From Bacillus massiliglaciei (GTDB taxonomy: Bacteria > Bacillota > Bacilli > Bacillales > DSM-1321), in NCBI RefSeq assembly GCF_900098925.1, contig NZ_LT622360.1, forward strand, positions 876,576 to 940,575: DNA of 64,000 nucleotides, written 5' to 3'. The notes under the pieces were generated by a model. It had not been told where the DNA came from. It saw only the letters and a list, made by a program, of their open reading frames with translations, and did no database searches. Every line of letters starts with the position of its first letter. Positions within the stretch are counted from its first letter, which is position 1. Made by a program: the position numbers and the translations under genes. This document shows positions 44,180 to 53,107 of the stretch, piece by piece.

Positions 44180-45493
44180 TTATAAAACCATTGCTGCTAT
44201 CCAGCCAAATATAATCAGCGGAATATTATAATGGATGAATGTAGGCACGACTGTCCCCCACATATGGTTGTGCTGGCCGTCTGCATTCAATCCTGCTGTC
44301 GGTCCTAGTGTACTGTCAGAAGCAGGTGAACCGGCGTCTCCTAGTGCCGCTGCTGTACCAACAAGAGCAATTGTTGCCATCGGACTGAACCCCAGTTCCA
44401 GAGAAAGCGGAACAAAGATTGTCGCAATGATAGGAATAGTAGAAAAAGATGAGCCGATTCCCATCGTGACTAACAAACCGACCAGAAGCATTAACAGTGC
44501 TGCTAAACCTTTATTTCCGCCAATGAGTTCAGCTGATTTAGTAACTAAGGAAGCGACGTCACCGGTTTCATTTAATACAGCTGCAAATCCAAACGCTGCA
44601 AGCATAACAAAACCGATAAAGGCCATCATTTTCATTCCGTTCGTCAGTAATTCATCAGCCTCTTTCCATTTCACTGCACCGCTTACGTACAGAATTAAAA
44701 TCCCAGCCAGTGCACCAAAAATCATAGAATCTGTCAAAAGCTGAACGGCGAGAGCACCAATAATAGAAATTGCCGAAAAAATAATGGCGGTTTTCGAATA
44801 TGTTATTTTTTCTTCCTCAATTATTTCGAGCAATTCATATTTTTTTGGTTTTCTATATGAAATGAAAATGGAAATTAATAAACCGATGATCATTCCTCCA
44901 ACAGGAATCAACATAGCTGTTGGAATATCATCCATATTAACAGTCAAACCGCTCTCTTTCATATTAGCAGCTAAAATATCATGAAAGATTTTTCCGAATC
45001 CGACAGGAAGCAAAATATACGGAGCTGTCAAACCAAAAGTCAAAACAGAAGCTATGAGTCTCCTGTCTATTTCCAATTCACTCATGAGCCTTAATAAAGG
45101 CGGGACTAAGATTGGTATAAAAGCAATGTGGATCGGAATCAAATTTTGAGAAAGACAGGCCATTAACAGCAAAGAAAAAACGATGAGAGCTTTTGAAAAA
45201 GTCTTTCCCTTAGCTTCCCCGTCTTTCTTTACAAGTTGTAAAACTTGTTTTACCAGCAATCCAGGCAGGCCGGTACTGGAGATTGCGATTGCAAAACCTC
45301 CAAGCAATGCATAGCTCAGTGCAACTTCTGCGCTGTCTCCTAGCCCTCCTGTAAATACCTCAATGGTCCGGTCTATTGATAAGCCCCCTGTCATACCGCC
45401 AACAAAGGCGCCAACAATTAAAGCGAGCACAACATTCACACGAAGAAGGCTCAAGATTAACATGACAAGAACGGCTATAAGTACTGCATTCAC
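44180..45493 (-). CDS. Na+/H+ antiporter family membrane protein (YuiF-like)
   Basis: 437 residues, about eleven membrane helices, NhaC/ArsB-type ion transporter fold. Typical parts: GGLGDSAEVALSYALLGGFA, CLSQNLIPIHIAFIPILVPP, GIGSSFSTIPIIATIFVPL and AALGDAGSPASDSTLGPTAG, the last being the conserved ion-site hairpin of this family. B. subtilis YuiF is the closest remembered relative; some have been linked to amino-acid transport, so the substrate is open. Single-gene unit. Confidence 0.82.
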   Translation of the reverse strand: MNAVLIAVLVMLILSLLRVNVVLALIVGAFVGGMTGGLSIDRTIEVFTGGLGDSAEVALSYALLGGFAIAISSTGLPGLLVKQVLQLVKKDGEAKGKTFSKALIVFSLLLMACLSQNLIPIHIAFIPILVPPLLRLMSELEIDRRLIASVLTFGLTAPYILLPVGFGKIFHDILAANMKESGLTVNMDDIPTAMLIPVGGMIIGLLISIFISYRKPKKYELLEIIEEEKITYSKTAIIFSAISIIGALAVQLLTDSMIFGALAGILILYVSGAVKWKEADELLTNGMKMMAFIGFVMLAAFGFAAVLNETGDVASLVTKSAELIGGNKGLAALLMLLVGLLVTMGIGSSFSTIPIIATIFVPLSLELGFSPMATIALVGTAAALGDAGSPASDSTLGPTAGLNADGQHNHMWGTVVPTFIHYNIPLIIFGWIAAMVL

Positions 45494-45667
45494 TCTATGT
45501 TCTCCTCTCGATGCTTTAGTTTGATAAATTGTTAAAGAATTAAAATGTCTGTACTAAATTAACATAAATCCATGAACAAATCAATAGCTTTGTTATTAAA
45601 GATTCATTTACATTGATTAAAAAGAAGATTGCTTTGAACAAACGTATAAAATATTCTACGTATAAAT
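45494..45667. other. Upstream region of the yuiF-like gene up to the group II intron
   Basis: 174 bp, AT-rich; contains only the promoter region of the yuiF-like gene. Confidence 0.5.
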
Positions 45668-47527
45668 CGAGTAGAGGGAAAATAAGTTAGATTATTTTCG
45701 CCCCTCTCACAACACCGTACGTACGGGTCACGTATACGGCGTTTCAATTTATATTACAGTGTGTACTTTTAGATAATGTTCTAAAGCAGAGGGGAGTCCC
45801 CTCTGCTTTAGTCTTTTGTTTGAGATTGCCCTTTGAACGACCTTTGATAATCCAATAAATCGATATCCTCTTCGACAAAAGGTTAATCCTTTTGCTTCTT
45901 CCTCCGGAATTCCTAATTGAACGAGGGATTTGATTTGTTTTCTCGGCATTTTCCATTGTTTCCAGATGATTACCCTTATTCTTGAGCGTAATTTCTGATC
46001 TATTCGTTTTATCGCTGACATCATATTTGCGATTCTAAAGTAGTTTATCCAGCCAAATATGACTTGTTTTAGCTTAAGTATTCGGTAGTCTAAAGGGATA
46101 CTCCAATTTCGCTTGGTCAATCGGCGAAGTTTTCGCTGAAACTTCTGAACTGAATTAGGGTGAGGTCTCACTTGATCTCTCTTGCTTTTCGAATCGTAAT
46201 AGTATCCAAATCCTAAGAATTTCAATTCTTTTGGACGAGAGATTTTGCTCTTTTCGACATTGACTATCAATCCTAACTTCTCTTCGATAAATTTCACGAC
46301 TGAATTTATCACTCTGTTTGCCGCTTTCTCGCTCTTCACAAAAATTAGAGCGTCATCAGCGTATCTCACAAACTGAAGTCCCCTATTTTCTAGTTCCTTA
46401 TCCAATTCATTTAACATAATGTTACTCAGTAGTGGACTGAGATTACCTCCTTGCGGAGTCCCAATGGGTGTTTCTTCATATTTACCACTCACCATAACTC
46501 CACTAACCAAGTATTTTCTTATTAGAGAGATAACATCTCCATCCTTAATAGTGTTGGATATAATTCTCATAAGTTTATCGTGGTGTACTGTATCGAAGAA
46601 TCTTTCCAGGTCAATATCCACTATCCACTCGTACCCATCATTCAAAAATTCCAAGCTTTTTATAATGGCCATTTCACAACTTCTTTTCGGTCTAAAGCCA
46701 TAACTGAATTCACTAAACTGCTTCTCAAATATCGGACTGAGCACTTGATGAATGGCTTGTTGAACTACTCTATCCACTACTGTTGGTATTCCCAATTTAC
46801 GCATCTTGCCATTCTCTTTTGGAATTTCCACTCTTAAGGCAGCTTGTGGTTGGTATTTTCTTGTTCTGATGCGCTGACGCAGTTCATCCTTATTTTCCTT
46901 CAGATATTGCTTTAGTTCATCGACTGTTACTCCGTCGACCCCACTCGCACCTTTATTTCTATAGACCCGCAAGTAGGCTTCATTCATATTTCGATTACTT
47001 AAAATCTGTTCTAAAAGTTCCACACTCGTTTCTCCTTTTCCTCTCACGTAGTAAGTGATAGCTCCATTTTTGGTTATCTTTTGAGATACGCTCATATTTT
47101 CACCATTAACACATTCGGAGTTCGTCTCTTACGCATTCGCGGCGTTGAAACACTATAAATTGTTCAGCCCTTCATGATTTTTGTTTTCACTACTATGGCT
47201 TCTGCTGACTTCTTGCGATTAACCTTTTTCGACTATACTATTAGTACATCCGCAAGACCTCCCAGGGTAAGACAACTACCTTTCCTCTTTTACTCGCCTG
47301 ATTTACTTCCTAAAGTTACGCACATCTTTTGGACTTTGACTTGTCTAGGAGTCTTATCCCTTTATAAAGCCTTCATATCAGATTTCTGTTCGTCGAGTCA
47401 AGATTTTATTCCACGCTTCCTCCAGCCCTTACCTCACGATAAACACCTTGCGCTTCCTTAGTGGTTGGTTGATGTGTACCCCCACAGCGGACTTCCACCG
47501 CCTAGATAGTTGCCATGCCTGGCACAC
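45668..47527 (-). mobile_element. Group II intron (bacterial type) with reverse transcriptase
   Basis: On the minus strand the RNA begins GTGTGCCAGGCATGG at about 47527, five or six bases after the T run of a hairpin terminator. The 3' part carries domain V (GCCGTATACGTGACCCGTAC with its partner GTACGGTG) at about 45700-45740 and a domain VI stem GAGGGGCGAAAAT...ATTTTCCCTC, ending near 45668. The long ORF lies in domain IV. Insertion directly behind a terminator is the habit of bacterial C-class introns. Ends are estimates to within a few bases. Confidence 0.85.
45749..47095 (-). CDS. ltrA: Group II intron reverse transcriptase/maturase
   Basis: 448 residues. RT blocks in order: GVDGVTVDELKQYL, YQPQAALRVEIPKENGKMRKLGIPTVVDRVVQQAI, FSYGFRPKRSCEMAI, WIVDIDLERFFDTVHHDKL, GTPQGGNLSPLLSNI, RYADDALIFV (catalytic Asp-Asp), LKFLGFGYY; then the maturase (X) domain with WINYFRIANM. 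No C-terminal HNH nuclease is seen, the rule for C-class and some B-class introns. It lies in domain IV of the intron. Full length and probably active. Confidence 0.95.
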   Translation of the reverse strand: MSVSQKITKNGAITYYVRGKGETSVELLEQILSNRNMNEAYLRVYRNKGASGVDGVTVDELKQYLKENKDELRQRIRTRKYQPQAALRVEIPKENGKMRKLGIPTVVDRVVQQAIHQVLSPIFEKQFSEFSYGFRPKRSCEMAIIKSLEFLNDGYEWIVDIDLERFFDTVHHDKLMRIISNTIKDGDVISLIRKYLVSGVMVSGKYEETPIGTPQGGNLSPLLSNIMLNELDKELENRGLQFVRYADDALIFVKSEKAANRVINSVVKFIEEKLGLIVNVEKSKISRPKELKFLGFGYYYDSKSKRDQVRPHPNSVQKFQRKLRRLTKRNWSIPLDYRILKLKQVIFGWINYFRIANMMSAIKRIDQKLRSRIRVIIWKQWKMPRKQIKSLVQLGIPEEEAKGLTFCRRGYRFIGLSKVVQRAISNKRLKQRGLPSALEHYLKVHTVI

Positions 47528-47562
47528 TAGAAAAAGCTTAGGTATAGGTTACCTAAGCTTTA
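47528..47562 (-). terminator. Terminator of the Zn-dehydrogenase gene, target of the intron
   Basis: Minus strand AAAGCTTAGGTAACC TATACCTAAGCTTTTT: a hairpin with T run directly after the gene; the intron begins a few bases beyond. Confidence 0.87.
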
Positions 47563-47570
47563 AGGTGGAT

Positions 47571-48641
47571 TCAGACAGTTGCTTTAACATCCCATTTATC
47601 GACGACCGTCACTCCCAGGTTCTGGAATTTGTCCATTTCCTCAAAAATTCTCGGAACTTCTTCAAGTGAAATTGTGCTTGTAACCAAGGACCCCGGTTTA
47701 AGCTTTCCTTTCTCCACCATTTCCAGCATATGAGGATATCGCTGAGGCTGCATTCCTAAAGAGCCTACAATTTGCAGTTCTGCCTGAACAATAAAATCGA
47801 TAGGAAGCGGAATCATCCCTTCTTCTTCTCTTGATGTTAATCCGATTTGAAGGTGGCGTCCTCTTTTACGCAGTCCGCTGACAGCTGCCTGGCAAGTCTG
47901 CTTGATTCCCAGTGCATCGACCGAAACATGGGCTCCTCCCTTTGTAATTTCTCTGATCGCTTCCGTCGTATTTTCCTTTTTAGCATTTATTGCTGCGACG
48001 GCTCCTATACTTTTCGCCAAATTTAATTTATCTTCGCCAATATCGACTGCAATCACATTAGCGCCCAGGGCTGTTGCGATTTGAATGGCGGATAAGCCCA
48101 CTCCTCCGCATCCATGAACGGCTACCCATTCTCCCCCTCTGACCTGTGCCTGGTCAGCAATCCCATGAAAGGCTGTCATAAAACGGCAGCCCATCCCAGC
48201 TGCTTCAACAAAACTAATAGATTCCGGAAGTTTTACTAGATTAAGATCAGCTCCCGGGATAGCTGTATACCTTCCATATCCTCCCCATGTTGAAAATCCA
48301 ATCAGCTGAATGTTTTCGCAAATATTCTGATGTCCGCTCTGGCAATAGGGACAGGTGCCATCACCAACTGTGAAAGGGGCAATAACCCTGTCTCCTTTTT
48401 TAAAGTTTTTAACGTCCTTGCCGACTTCTTCAATGACGCCCGAAAATTCATGTCCCAATATATGAGGCAGGGGCACTTGAATGCCAATCCAGTCCCAGTC
48501 GCCTTGCCATGCATGCCAATCACTTCGGCATACGCCATTTGCCTCAACTCTGATTATGGCACCATCCGGACTGCACACGGGATCAGGCATGTCTCTGATG
48601 ACCAACGGCTTTTTCAATTCTTCCATGACTAATGCTTTCAT
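47571..48641 (-). CDS. Zinc-dependent medium-chain alcohol dehydrogenase
   Basis: 356 residues. Catalytic zinc site: Cys in NGVCRSDWHAW, GHEFSGVIEEVG; structural zinc Cys in GTCPYCQSGHQNICEN (three Cys visible). Nucleotide fold VAVHGCGGVGLSAIQIA with Asp in VIAVDIGEDK, NAD-preferring. C-terminal LEEVPRIFEEMDKFQNLG is usual. A near-cre site at 48665-48680 points to carbon-source control. Single gene; the intron lies just behind it. Substrate not known; a polyol or secondary alcohol is possible. Confidence 0.87.
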   Translation of the reverse strand: MKALVMEELKKPLVIRDMPDPVCSPDGAIIRVEANGVCRSDWHAWQGDWDWIGIQVPLPHILGHEFSGVIEEVGKDVKNFKKGDRVIAPFTVGDGTCPYCQSGHQNICENIQLIGFSTWGGYGRYTAIPGADLNLVKLPESISFVEAAGMGCRFMTAFHGIADQAQVRGGEWVAVHGCGGVGLSAIQIATALGANVIAVDIGEDKLNLAKSIGAVAAINAKKENTTEAIREITKGGAHVSVDALGIKQTCQAAVSGLRKRGRHLQIGLTSREEEGMIPLPIDFIVQAELQIVGSLGMQPQRYPHMLEMVEKGKLKPGSLVTSTISLEEVPRIFEEMDKFQNLGVTVVDKWDVKATV

Positions 48642-48664
48642 TCATATACCTCCCATAATAAGTG

Positions 48665-48680
48665 TTTTAAGCGCTTACAA
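48665..48680. promoter_or_regulatory. cre-like site before the Zn-dehydrogenase gene
   Basis: Minus strand TTGTAAGCGCTTAAAA: the core TGTAAGCGCTTA fits, one consensus base (C) is missing. Confidence 0.5.
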
Positions 48681-48807
48681 AGAGGCATTGCTTTGACCTT
48701 TCAGTATTGTCATAGAAGCACATCCAGAGAACTCGCTTTTATTTTACTATTTTTACCAATCAGCAGTCAATCTATCATACAAGAAACGATTATAAAAATC
48801 ATTAATT

Positions 48808-48848
48808 AAAAGATAAGACTGACTTCCTATATGGAATCAGTCTGTCTT
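48808..48848 (-). terminator. Terminator overlapping the end of the next gene
   Basis: AAAAGATAAGACTGA...TCAGTCTGTCTTTT arms; left arm lies beyond and right arm inside the last codons of the minus-strand gene. Confidence 0.75.
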
Positions 48849-49435
48849 TTAATTGGCTCTGAGGAGGACACGGCATTGAAAAGAATCCTGTAAGCCAGGA
48901 CATATACTTCAAGCAAGGTCATATTTTCTGAAAAAGCCGGTATATGCTCCAGTGGAAAGTTCACATTCCATACTCCTTCTCCGCTATCAAAAACGGCCGA
49001 CACTTGTGCGCCGTCTTCTAATAGAGAAATTAGTTTTTCCTTAAGTGCTCCTGTAAGTTTCTTAGGAATTTTCAGTCCAAATAAAATGCTGTACGTACCA
49101 AATACATCGTCATATTCGAGCACCGCTCCTTCAATTCCAAGCCATGCAAACCAGTTGGATTCCAGATATAAAAAATGATCTTTGTTTTGTTTTATGTATG
49201 TAACAGGCTCGTCAAGAAATGCATGATTCTTTTGCATAATGGTATCTTCAGATTCTTTATCACCTATTTCAATATACGTATCTTTAAAACGATTTAGTGT
49301 TTTCTCTTTAGATTCGCTCTCAGATGTTACAGACAATCCGTTTTCCCGGGCCCATTCTTGCTCTTCCTTAAACCAGTCTATTGAGCTCCATTCTTGTTCG
49401 TTGCTGTATTGTTTCAGTTTTTCAATTAATGACAT
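48827..49435 (-). CDS. Conserved hypothetical cytosolic protein
   Basis: 202 residues, AGGAGGATTAGGATG start region. No signal or membrane part. N-terminal 60 residues are charged helices (KLKQYSNEQEWSSIDWFKEE); the rest alternates strands and helices (LYLESNWFAWLGIEGAVLEY, VWNVNFPLEHIPAFSENM). I do not recognise a domain. Divergent from the amine oxidase gene on its other side. Some databases label similar Bacillus proteins as branched-chain aminotransferases; nothing here supports that. Confidence 0.65.
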   Translation of the reverse strand: MSLIEKLKQYSNEQEWSSIDWFKEEQEWARENGLSVTSESESKEKTLNRFKDTYIEIGDKESEDTIMQKNHAFLDEPVTYIKQNKDHFLYLESNWFAWLGIEGAVLEYDDVFGTYSILFGLKIPKKLTGALKEKLISLLEDGAQVSAVFDSGEGVWNVNFPLEHIPAFSENMTLLEVYVLAYRILFNAVSSSEPIKRQTDSI

Positions 49436-49762
49436 CCTAATCCTCCTAATAAAGCTGTTGAAAAAGGATTAACCCTTTCTCCGATTACCAGTATGTATTA
49501 GTTTCTTCGGTATGTCCAATGTCTAATCGGCAGTATGTCGAGCTTTCTGGTAAAAAAAGCTCAAGCAGGACAGGAGAGCCGACAGCTAAAAAGGGATATA
49601 CTGATTTGCTTCACGGCTTGTGTTTTCATAAACTTCACTTTATCTGCCGACTCAGCAACATTTCACCTGACTGCTTTTTCAGCAGCATACAGAACAGCGT
49701 ATTTTCATGGTAAAATAAAGTTAAGCAAATCTGTAAATCGAATAAGTAAAGGATGCTGTTTA
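49436..49762. other. Divergent intergenic region before the FAD oxidoreductase
   Basis: 327 bp. A frame open from 49535 merges with the oxidoreductase but its extra 76 residues are not like the family; the real start is 49763. No other feature seen. Confidence 0.5.
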
Positions 49763-50878
49763 ATGAAGAAAATCATCATCGTAGGCGCAGGAATTCTCGG
49801 TGCCTCAACGGCTTATCAACTGACGAAAAAAGGCGCTGAAGTAGTGCTGATTGATAGAAAGGATCCCGGTCAGGCTACAGATGCAGCGGCCGGTATTATC
49901 TGTCCCTGGATTTCTCAAAGAAGAAATAAGGCATGGTATCGCCTGGCCAGATTGGGAGCTGCGTTTTACCCGCAGTTAATCGAGGAACTTGAATCAATGG
50001 GCGAAACGGATACAGGGTATGCCCAAGTTGGAGCCATCAGTTTACATACGAATCCCGACAAGCTTTCAGCAATGGAAGAACGTGCGAGAAAAAGAGTAAG
50101 TGAAGCCCCCGAAATCGGCACTATTTCTCCATTATCACCAGAAGAAACAAAATCGCTTTTCCCCCCGCTTGATTCGGAATATGCTTCTGTTCTTGTCAGC
50201 GGTGCGGCACGTGTAGACGGCCGTGCTTTAAGGGATGCTCTCATCCGGGCTGCCCAAAAAAAGGGAGCAAAATTGATTAAAGGTCATGCTGATTTACTGT
50301 TTCATGGTTCTCAAGTTATAGGAATCAAAACGGAAGGACAAACAATTGAAGCCGATATAGTCATAGTTTGTGCCGGAGCATGGGCAAACAAAGTCTTAAA
50401 ACCGCTCGGACTGGATTTTAAAGTAAGCTTTCAAAAAGCACAAATTGTCCATTTTGAGCTTCCTGGTGTTGAAATGAGCAAGTGGCCGGTGGTTATGCCG
50501 CCAAATGATCAATATTTGCTTGCATTTGAGGATCGTCTTGTTGCCGGATCTACTCATGAGAATATCGATCAATTTGATTATCGACTAACAGCCGGAGGGT
50601 TAGAAGAGATTCTTCATAAAGCATTAGACACGGCTCCGGGATTGGCGGAAGCAACATTCAAAGAAGCCCGGATCGGCTTTCGTCCATTCACTCCTGGATT
50701 TTTGCCGGTGCTTGGTCCCCTTCCAGGCTTTTCAGGCATTATTGTAGCAAATGGATTGGGCGCTTCCGGATTAACAATGGGGCCATTTATTGGTTCTCAG
50801 CTTGCTAAGCTTGCTCTTGAAGAAAACATAGATATTCCATTGGAAGATTATGATGTAAGGGAAGCTATACAAAAATAA
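49763..50878 (+). CDS. FAD-dependent amino-acid/amine oxidase (DadA/glycine oxidase family)
   Basis: 371 residues from the ATG at 49763, with AAAGGATG upstream. FAD-binding KKIIIVGAGILGASTAYQL with VVLIDRKDPGQATDAAAG, middle DIVIVCAGAWANKVL, and the C-terminal IGFRPFTPGFLPVLGPLPG and ANGLGASGLTMGPFIGSQLA of the DAO fold. Closest to DadA-like deaminating oxidases of D-amino acids or N-methyl amino acids. No partner genes that would name the substrate; the next gene is a tiny zinc-motif protein 82 bp on. Confidence 0.87.
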   Translation: MKKIIIVGAGILGASTAYQLTKKGAEVVLIDRKDPGQATDAAAGIICPWISQRRNKAWYRLARLGAAFYPQLIEELESMGETDTGYAQVGAISLHTNPDKLSAMEERARKRVSEAPEIGTISPLSPEETKSLFPPLDSEYASVLVSGAARVDGRALRDALIRAAQKKGAKLIKGHADLLFHGSQVIGIKTEGQTIEADIVIVCAGAWANKVLKPLGLDFKVSFQKAQIVHFELPGVEMSKWPVVMPPNDQYLLAFEDRLVAGSTHENIDQFDYRLTAGGLEEILHKALDTAPGLAEATFKEARIGFRPFTPGFLPVLGPLPGFSGIIVANGLGASGLTMGPFIGSQLAKLALEENIDIPLEDYDVREAIQK

Positions 50879-50960
50879 ATGATTGATCCGTTCTTCCTCT
50901 GAATAAAAGATGATAGCTGTTGCAAACTAAAGGATATCTTTTATCAAAGGACTGATGAGA

Positions 50961-51101
50961 ATGAATGAATGTTTTTACTGTTCAACAGCAACTGATGATA
51001 AGAAGTTCCACCAAGTTTCTTTTCATCTTTCTGAAGATATCCGGGAAGAAATCCTTTGTGATGAATGTTATCAAGAATGGCTGCAGGGGATTAAAGGATA
51101 G
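50961..51101 (+). CDS. Small protein with two Cys-x-x-Cys motifs (46 residues)
   Basis: ATG at 50961, AAAGGACTGATGAG upstream. The chain begins NECFYCSTATDDKK and ends with ILCDECYQEWLQ, giving Cys-x-x-Cys near both ends, a small zinc ribbon. Probably a genuine zinc-binding peptide, role unknown. Its stop touches the stop of the converging LysE-type gene. Confidence 0.65.
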   Translation: MNECFYCSTATDDKKFHQVSFHLSEDIREEILCDECYQEWLQGIKG

Positions 51102-51733
51102 TCAGGTAAGCAGCGTCCGAATCCCCTCGTATACAAAATAAACGCCAAAGGCTATGAGCGAAAGGCCTGAAATGACCGATATGGCAAGAAGGCTTGTCTC
51201 ATTAAGCCATCTCTTTAATCCTGTGGTCAGAAAAGCGACAAAAATGTCCCAGCAAGTCAGTCCTAAAAAGATCATGCTGCTATATATGTACAATTCGGCT
51301 GTGCCATACTGCGCAGCCGTTTTTGCAAGGACCGATCCGTATATCCCCAGCCAGAATAAAATAGACAGCGGACTGGTAATCGACATAGTAAATCCTGTAA
51401 AAAAGATTTCATTAATGATTCACGCTGCCTATTGCGGCTCAGTTTTATTGAATTACTTTTCAAGACACCTTCTATTCCCGTATAAAAAAGAATAAACCCT
51501 CCAAAAAGCCATAGAAAAACTTGAACAATTTCAATATCCAGAAAACGAACTAGTCCTGCATACACGACCAACATGAAAACTCCATCGGCAATCATCGACC
51601 CTGCGCCTACTATCCATGCGTGCCAAAACCCGTTTTTTATTCCTTTATCAAGCCGAGCTGAATTCACCGGTCCAATGGGCGCAGCCAGGGTGATTCCAAG
51701 TAAAAAATAACTTAATAGCAGATGAACGCTCAT
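51102..51733 (-). pseudogene. LysE/RhtB-family amino-acid exporter, frameshifted
   Basis: N-terminal part (51733 down to about 51425): VHLLLSYFLLGITLAAPIGPVNSARLDKG, GAGSMIADGVFMLVVYAG, then YTGIEGVLKSNSIKLSRNRQ. The C-terminal part is in another frame: INEIFFTGFTMSITSPLSIL then FWLGIYGSVLAK to the stop at 51102. Total length is 632 bases, two more than a multiple of three, so a single-base deletion around 51405-51425 breaks a normal 210-residue exporter of six helices. As written it is inactive. Confidence 0.82.
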
Positions 51734-51884
51734 AAATTCAACCCCACTCGTTAAAATGCTGCTTGTACATTCTATGTAAAAATGGCCGCTGTATTATTAT
51801 TTTCTTTTAAGACCCTGAAGCAAATGAAAATGAACAGTCTTCTGCCTTATCTTCTTAGACAAGAGAAAATGTATTTTCCACATA

Positions 51885-51917
51885 CAAAAAACAGCTGGGG
51901 AAAATTAACTCCAGCTG
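51885..51917 (-). terminator. Terminator of the Mn-catalase gene
   Basis: Minus strand CAGCTGGAGTT / AATTTTCCCCAGCTG followed by a run of Ts. Confidence 0.8.
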
Positions 51918-51965
51918 CTTTGTTAAGTAATTAGTAAATATAATAGGTTCAAAGTGCACTTGAGC

Positions 51966-52829
51966 TTAACACATATTCGGAGGGATGTTGGATGGATTGC
52001 CTTTAAGTGCTGACGGCGGTGTATTAAATATATACGGCGGAGCAGGCTTTAGCTTCGGTTTTTTGGCAAATGGCACTGGGTTTTCTACATAATTGAAAGT
52101 CCCCTGGCCATCCATGCTAGGACCCTGAGCCCATCTTCCCTCTGCACTTTGATTGCCTGCTGATAGGTTGAATAATGTATAGGATACTTCCCTCTTTTCA
52201 AGCTCCTTTGGGAATGTCGTCGGTACAACAATATCTCCTTCTGCAGCCTCCAATTCCTTAATCGCTGCAATCCATTGATTCTGATGCATAGTATCACGGG
52301 CAATCAGCCAAGAAAGCATATCTTTAACGCCTCGGTCATTTGTTGCTTCGTACAGCCTTACCGCTTGAAGCCTGCCTTGAGATTCTGCATTTAAATTTGC
52401 ACGGAAATCTGCAAGCAAATTGCCGCTCGCCGCAATATAGTCTGCTTTCCATCGGTTTCCGACACTGTCAGCCGGCATAGCTCCCAAACCTGACACAATT
52501 ACATGCTGCGGATTCATTCCTCCTAGTATAGCTCCAAGAACAGGGTCCTTCGCAGCCGCCTCAAGGTCACCCACTGGGGCTCCGTCAAGAAGTCTGGCTA
52601 TCATAGTGGCCAGCATCTCAATATGGGCTAGTTCCTCTGTTCCGGTGTCCATTAACAGATCCTTATACTTTCCGTTTCCTCTAACATTCCAGCCTTGAAA
52701 AAGATATTGCAGAGCGACAGATATTTCGCCAAATTGACCTCCTAATACTTCCTGAAGCTGTTTAGCAAAAATTGGATCCGGTCTTTCAGGCTTGGCATGA
52801 TACTGTAATTCCTTCACATGATAAAACAA
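51966..52829 (-). CDS. Manganese catalase (spore-associated, YdbD/CotJC family)
   Basis: About 287 residues from the TTG at 52829, because GAGGTGG lies six bases upstream and the family begins MFYHVKELQYHAKPERPD. Di-manganese ligands in a four-helix ferritin fold: Glu in GGQFGEISVALQY, Glu and His in GTEELAHIEMLA, Glu in NLNAESQGRLQ, His in RDTMHQNQW. It breaks down hydrogen peroxide. The Pro-rich tail (KPKLKPAPPYIFN) is usual in Bacillus members. Close to CotJC but of full enzyme length. Confidence 0.92.
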   Translation of the reverse strand: MFYHVKELQYHAKPERPDPIFAKQLQEVLGGQFGEISVALQYLFQGWNVRGNGKYKDLLMDTGTEELAHIEMLATMIARLLDGAPVGDLEAAAKDPVLGAILGGMNPQHVIVSGLGAMPADSVGNRWKADYIAASGNLLADFRANLNAESQGRLQAVRLYEATNDRGVKDMLSWLIARDTMHQNQWIAAIKELEAAEGDIVVPTTFPKELEKREVSYTLFNLSAGNQSAEGRWAQGPSMDGQGTFNYVENPVPFAKKPKLKPAPPYIFNTPPSALKGNPSNIPPNMC

Positions 52830-53015
52830 TGAATACCACCTCAAAATTGTTATATTTCTACTTAGGCAGTATATACGGCTCTTTCATTTTGGGTGTTTGT
52901 CTACATTCACTTTACTTTTTTGCCCAGATCTCATAAGAATATGGTATCAATCCGTGTCACGAGAAAAATCTTTTAGACCGCTGCCTATGCTGCAGCTTCT
53001 TTTCAAATTGCATTA

Positions 53016-53052
53016 AAATAGCAAAAGAGAATTTAGATCTCTTTTGCTATTT
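53016..53052 (-). terminator. Terminator of the pullulanase gene
   Basis: AAATAGCAAAAGAGA / TCTCTTTTGCTATTT arms; the tail is only moderately T-rich. Confidence 0.65.
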
Positions 53053-53107
53053 GATAAATTATACAAGATGATCCCATAACAGCCGGTATTCTCAACAGAT
53101 TTTTATG

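Noticed and set aside
49535..49762. Open frame extending the FAD oxidoreductase by 76 residues
   Set aside because: The FAD motif begins right after the ATG at 49763, which has its own ribosome site; the extension has no family likeness.
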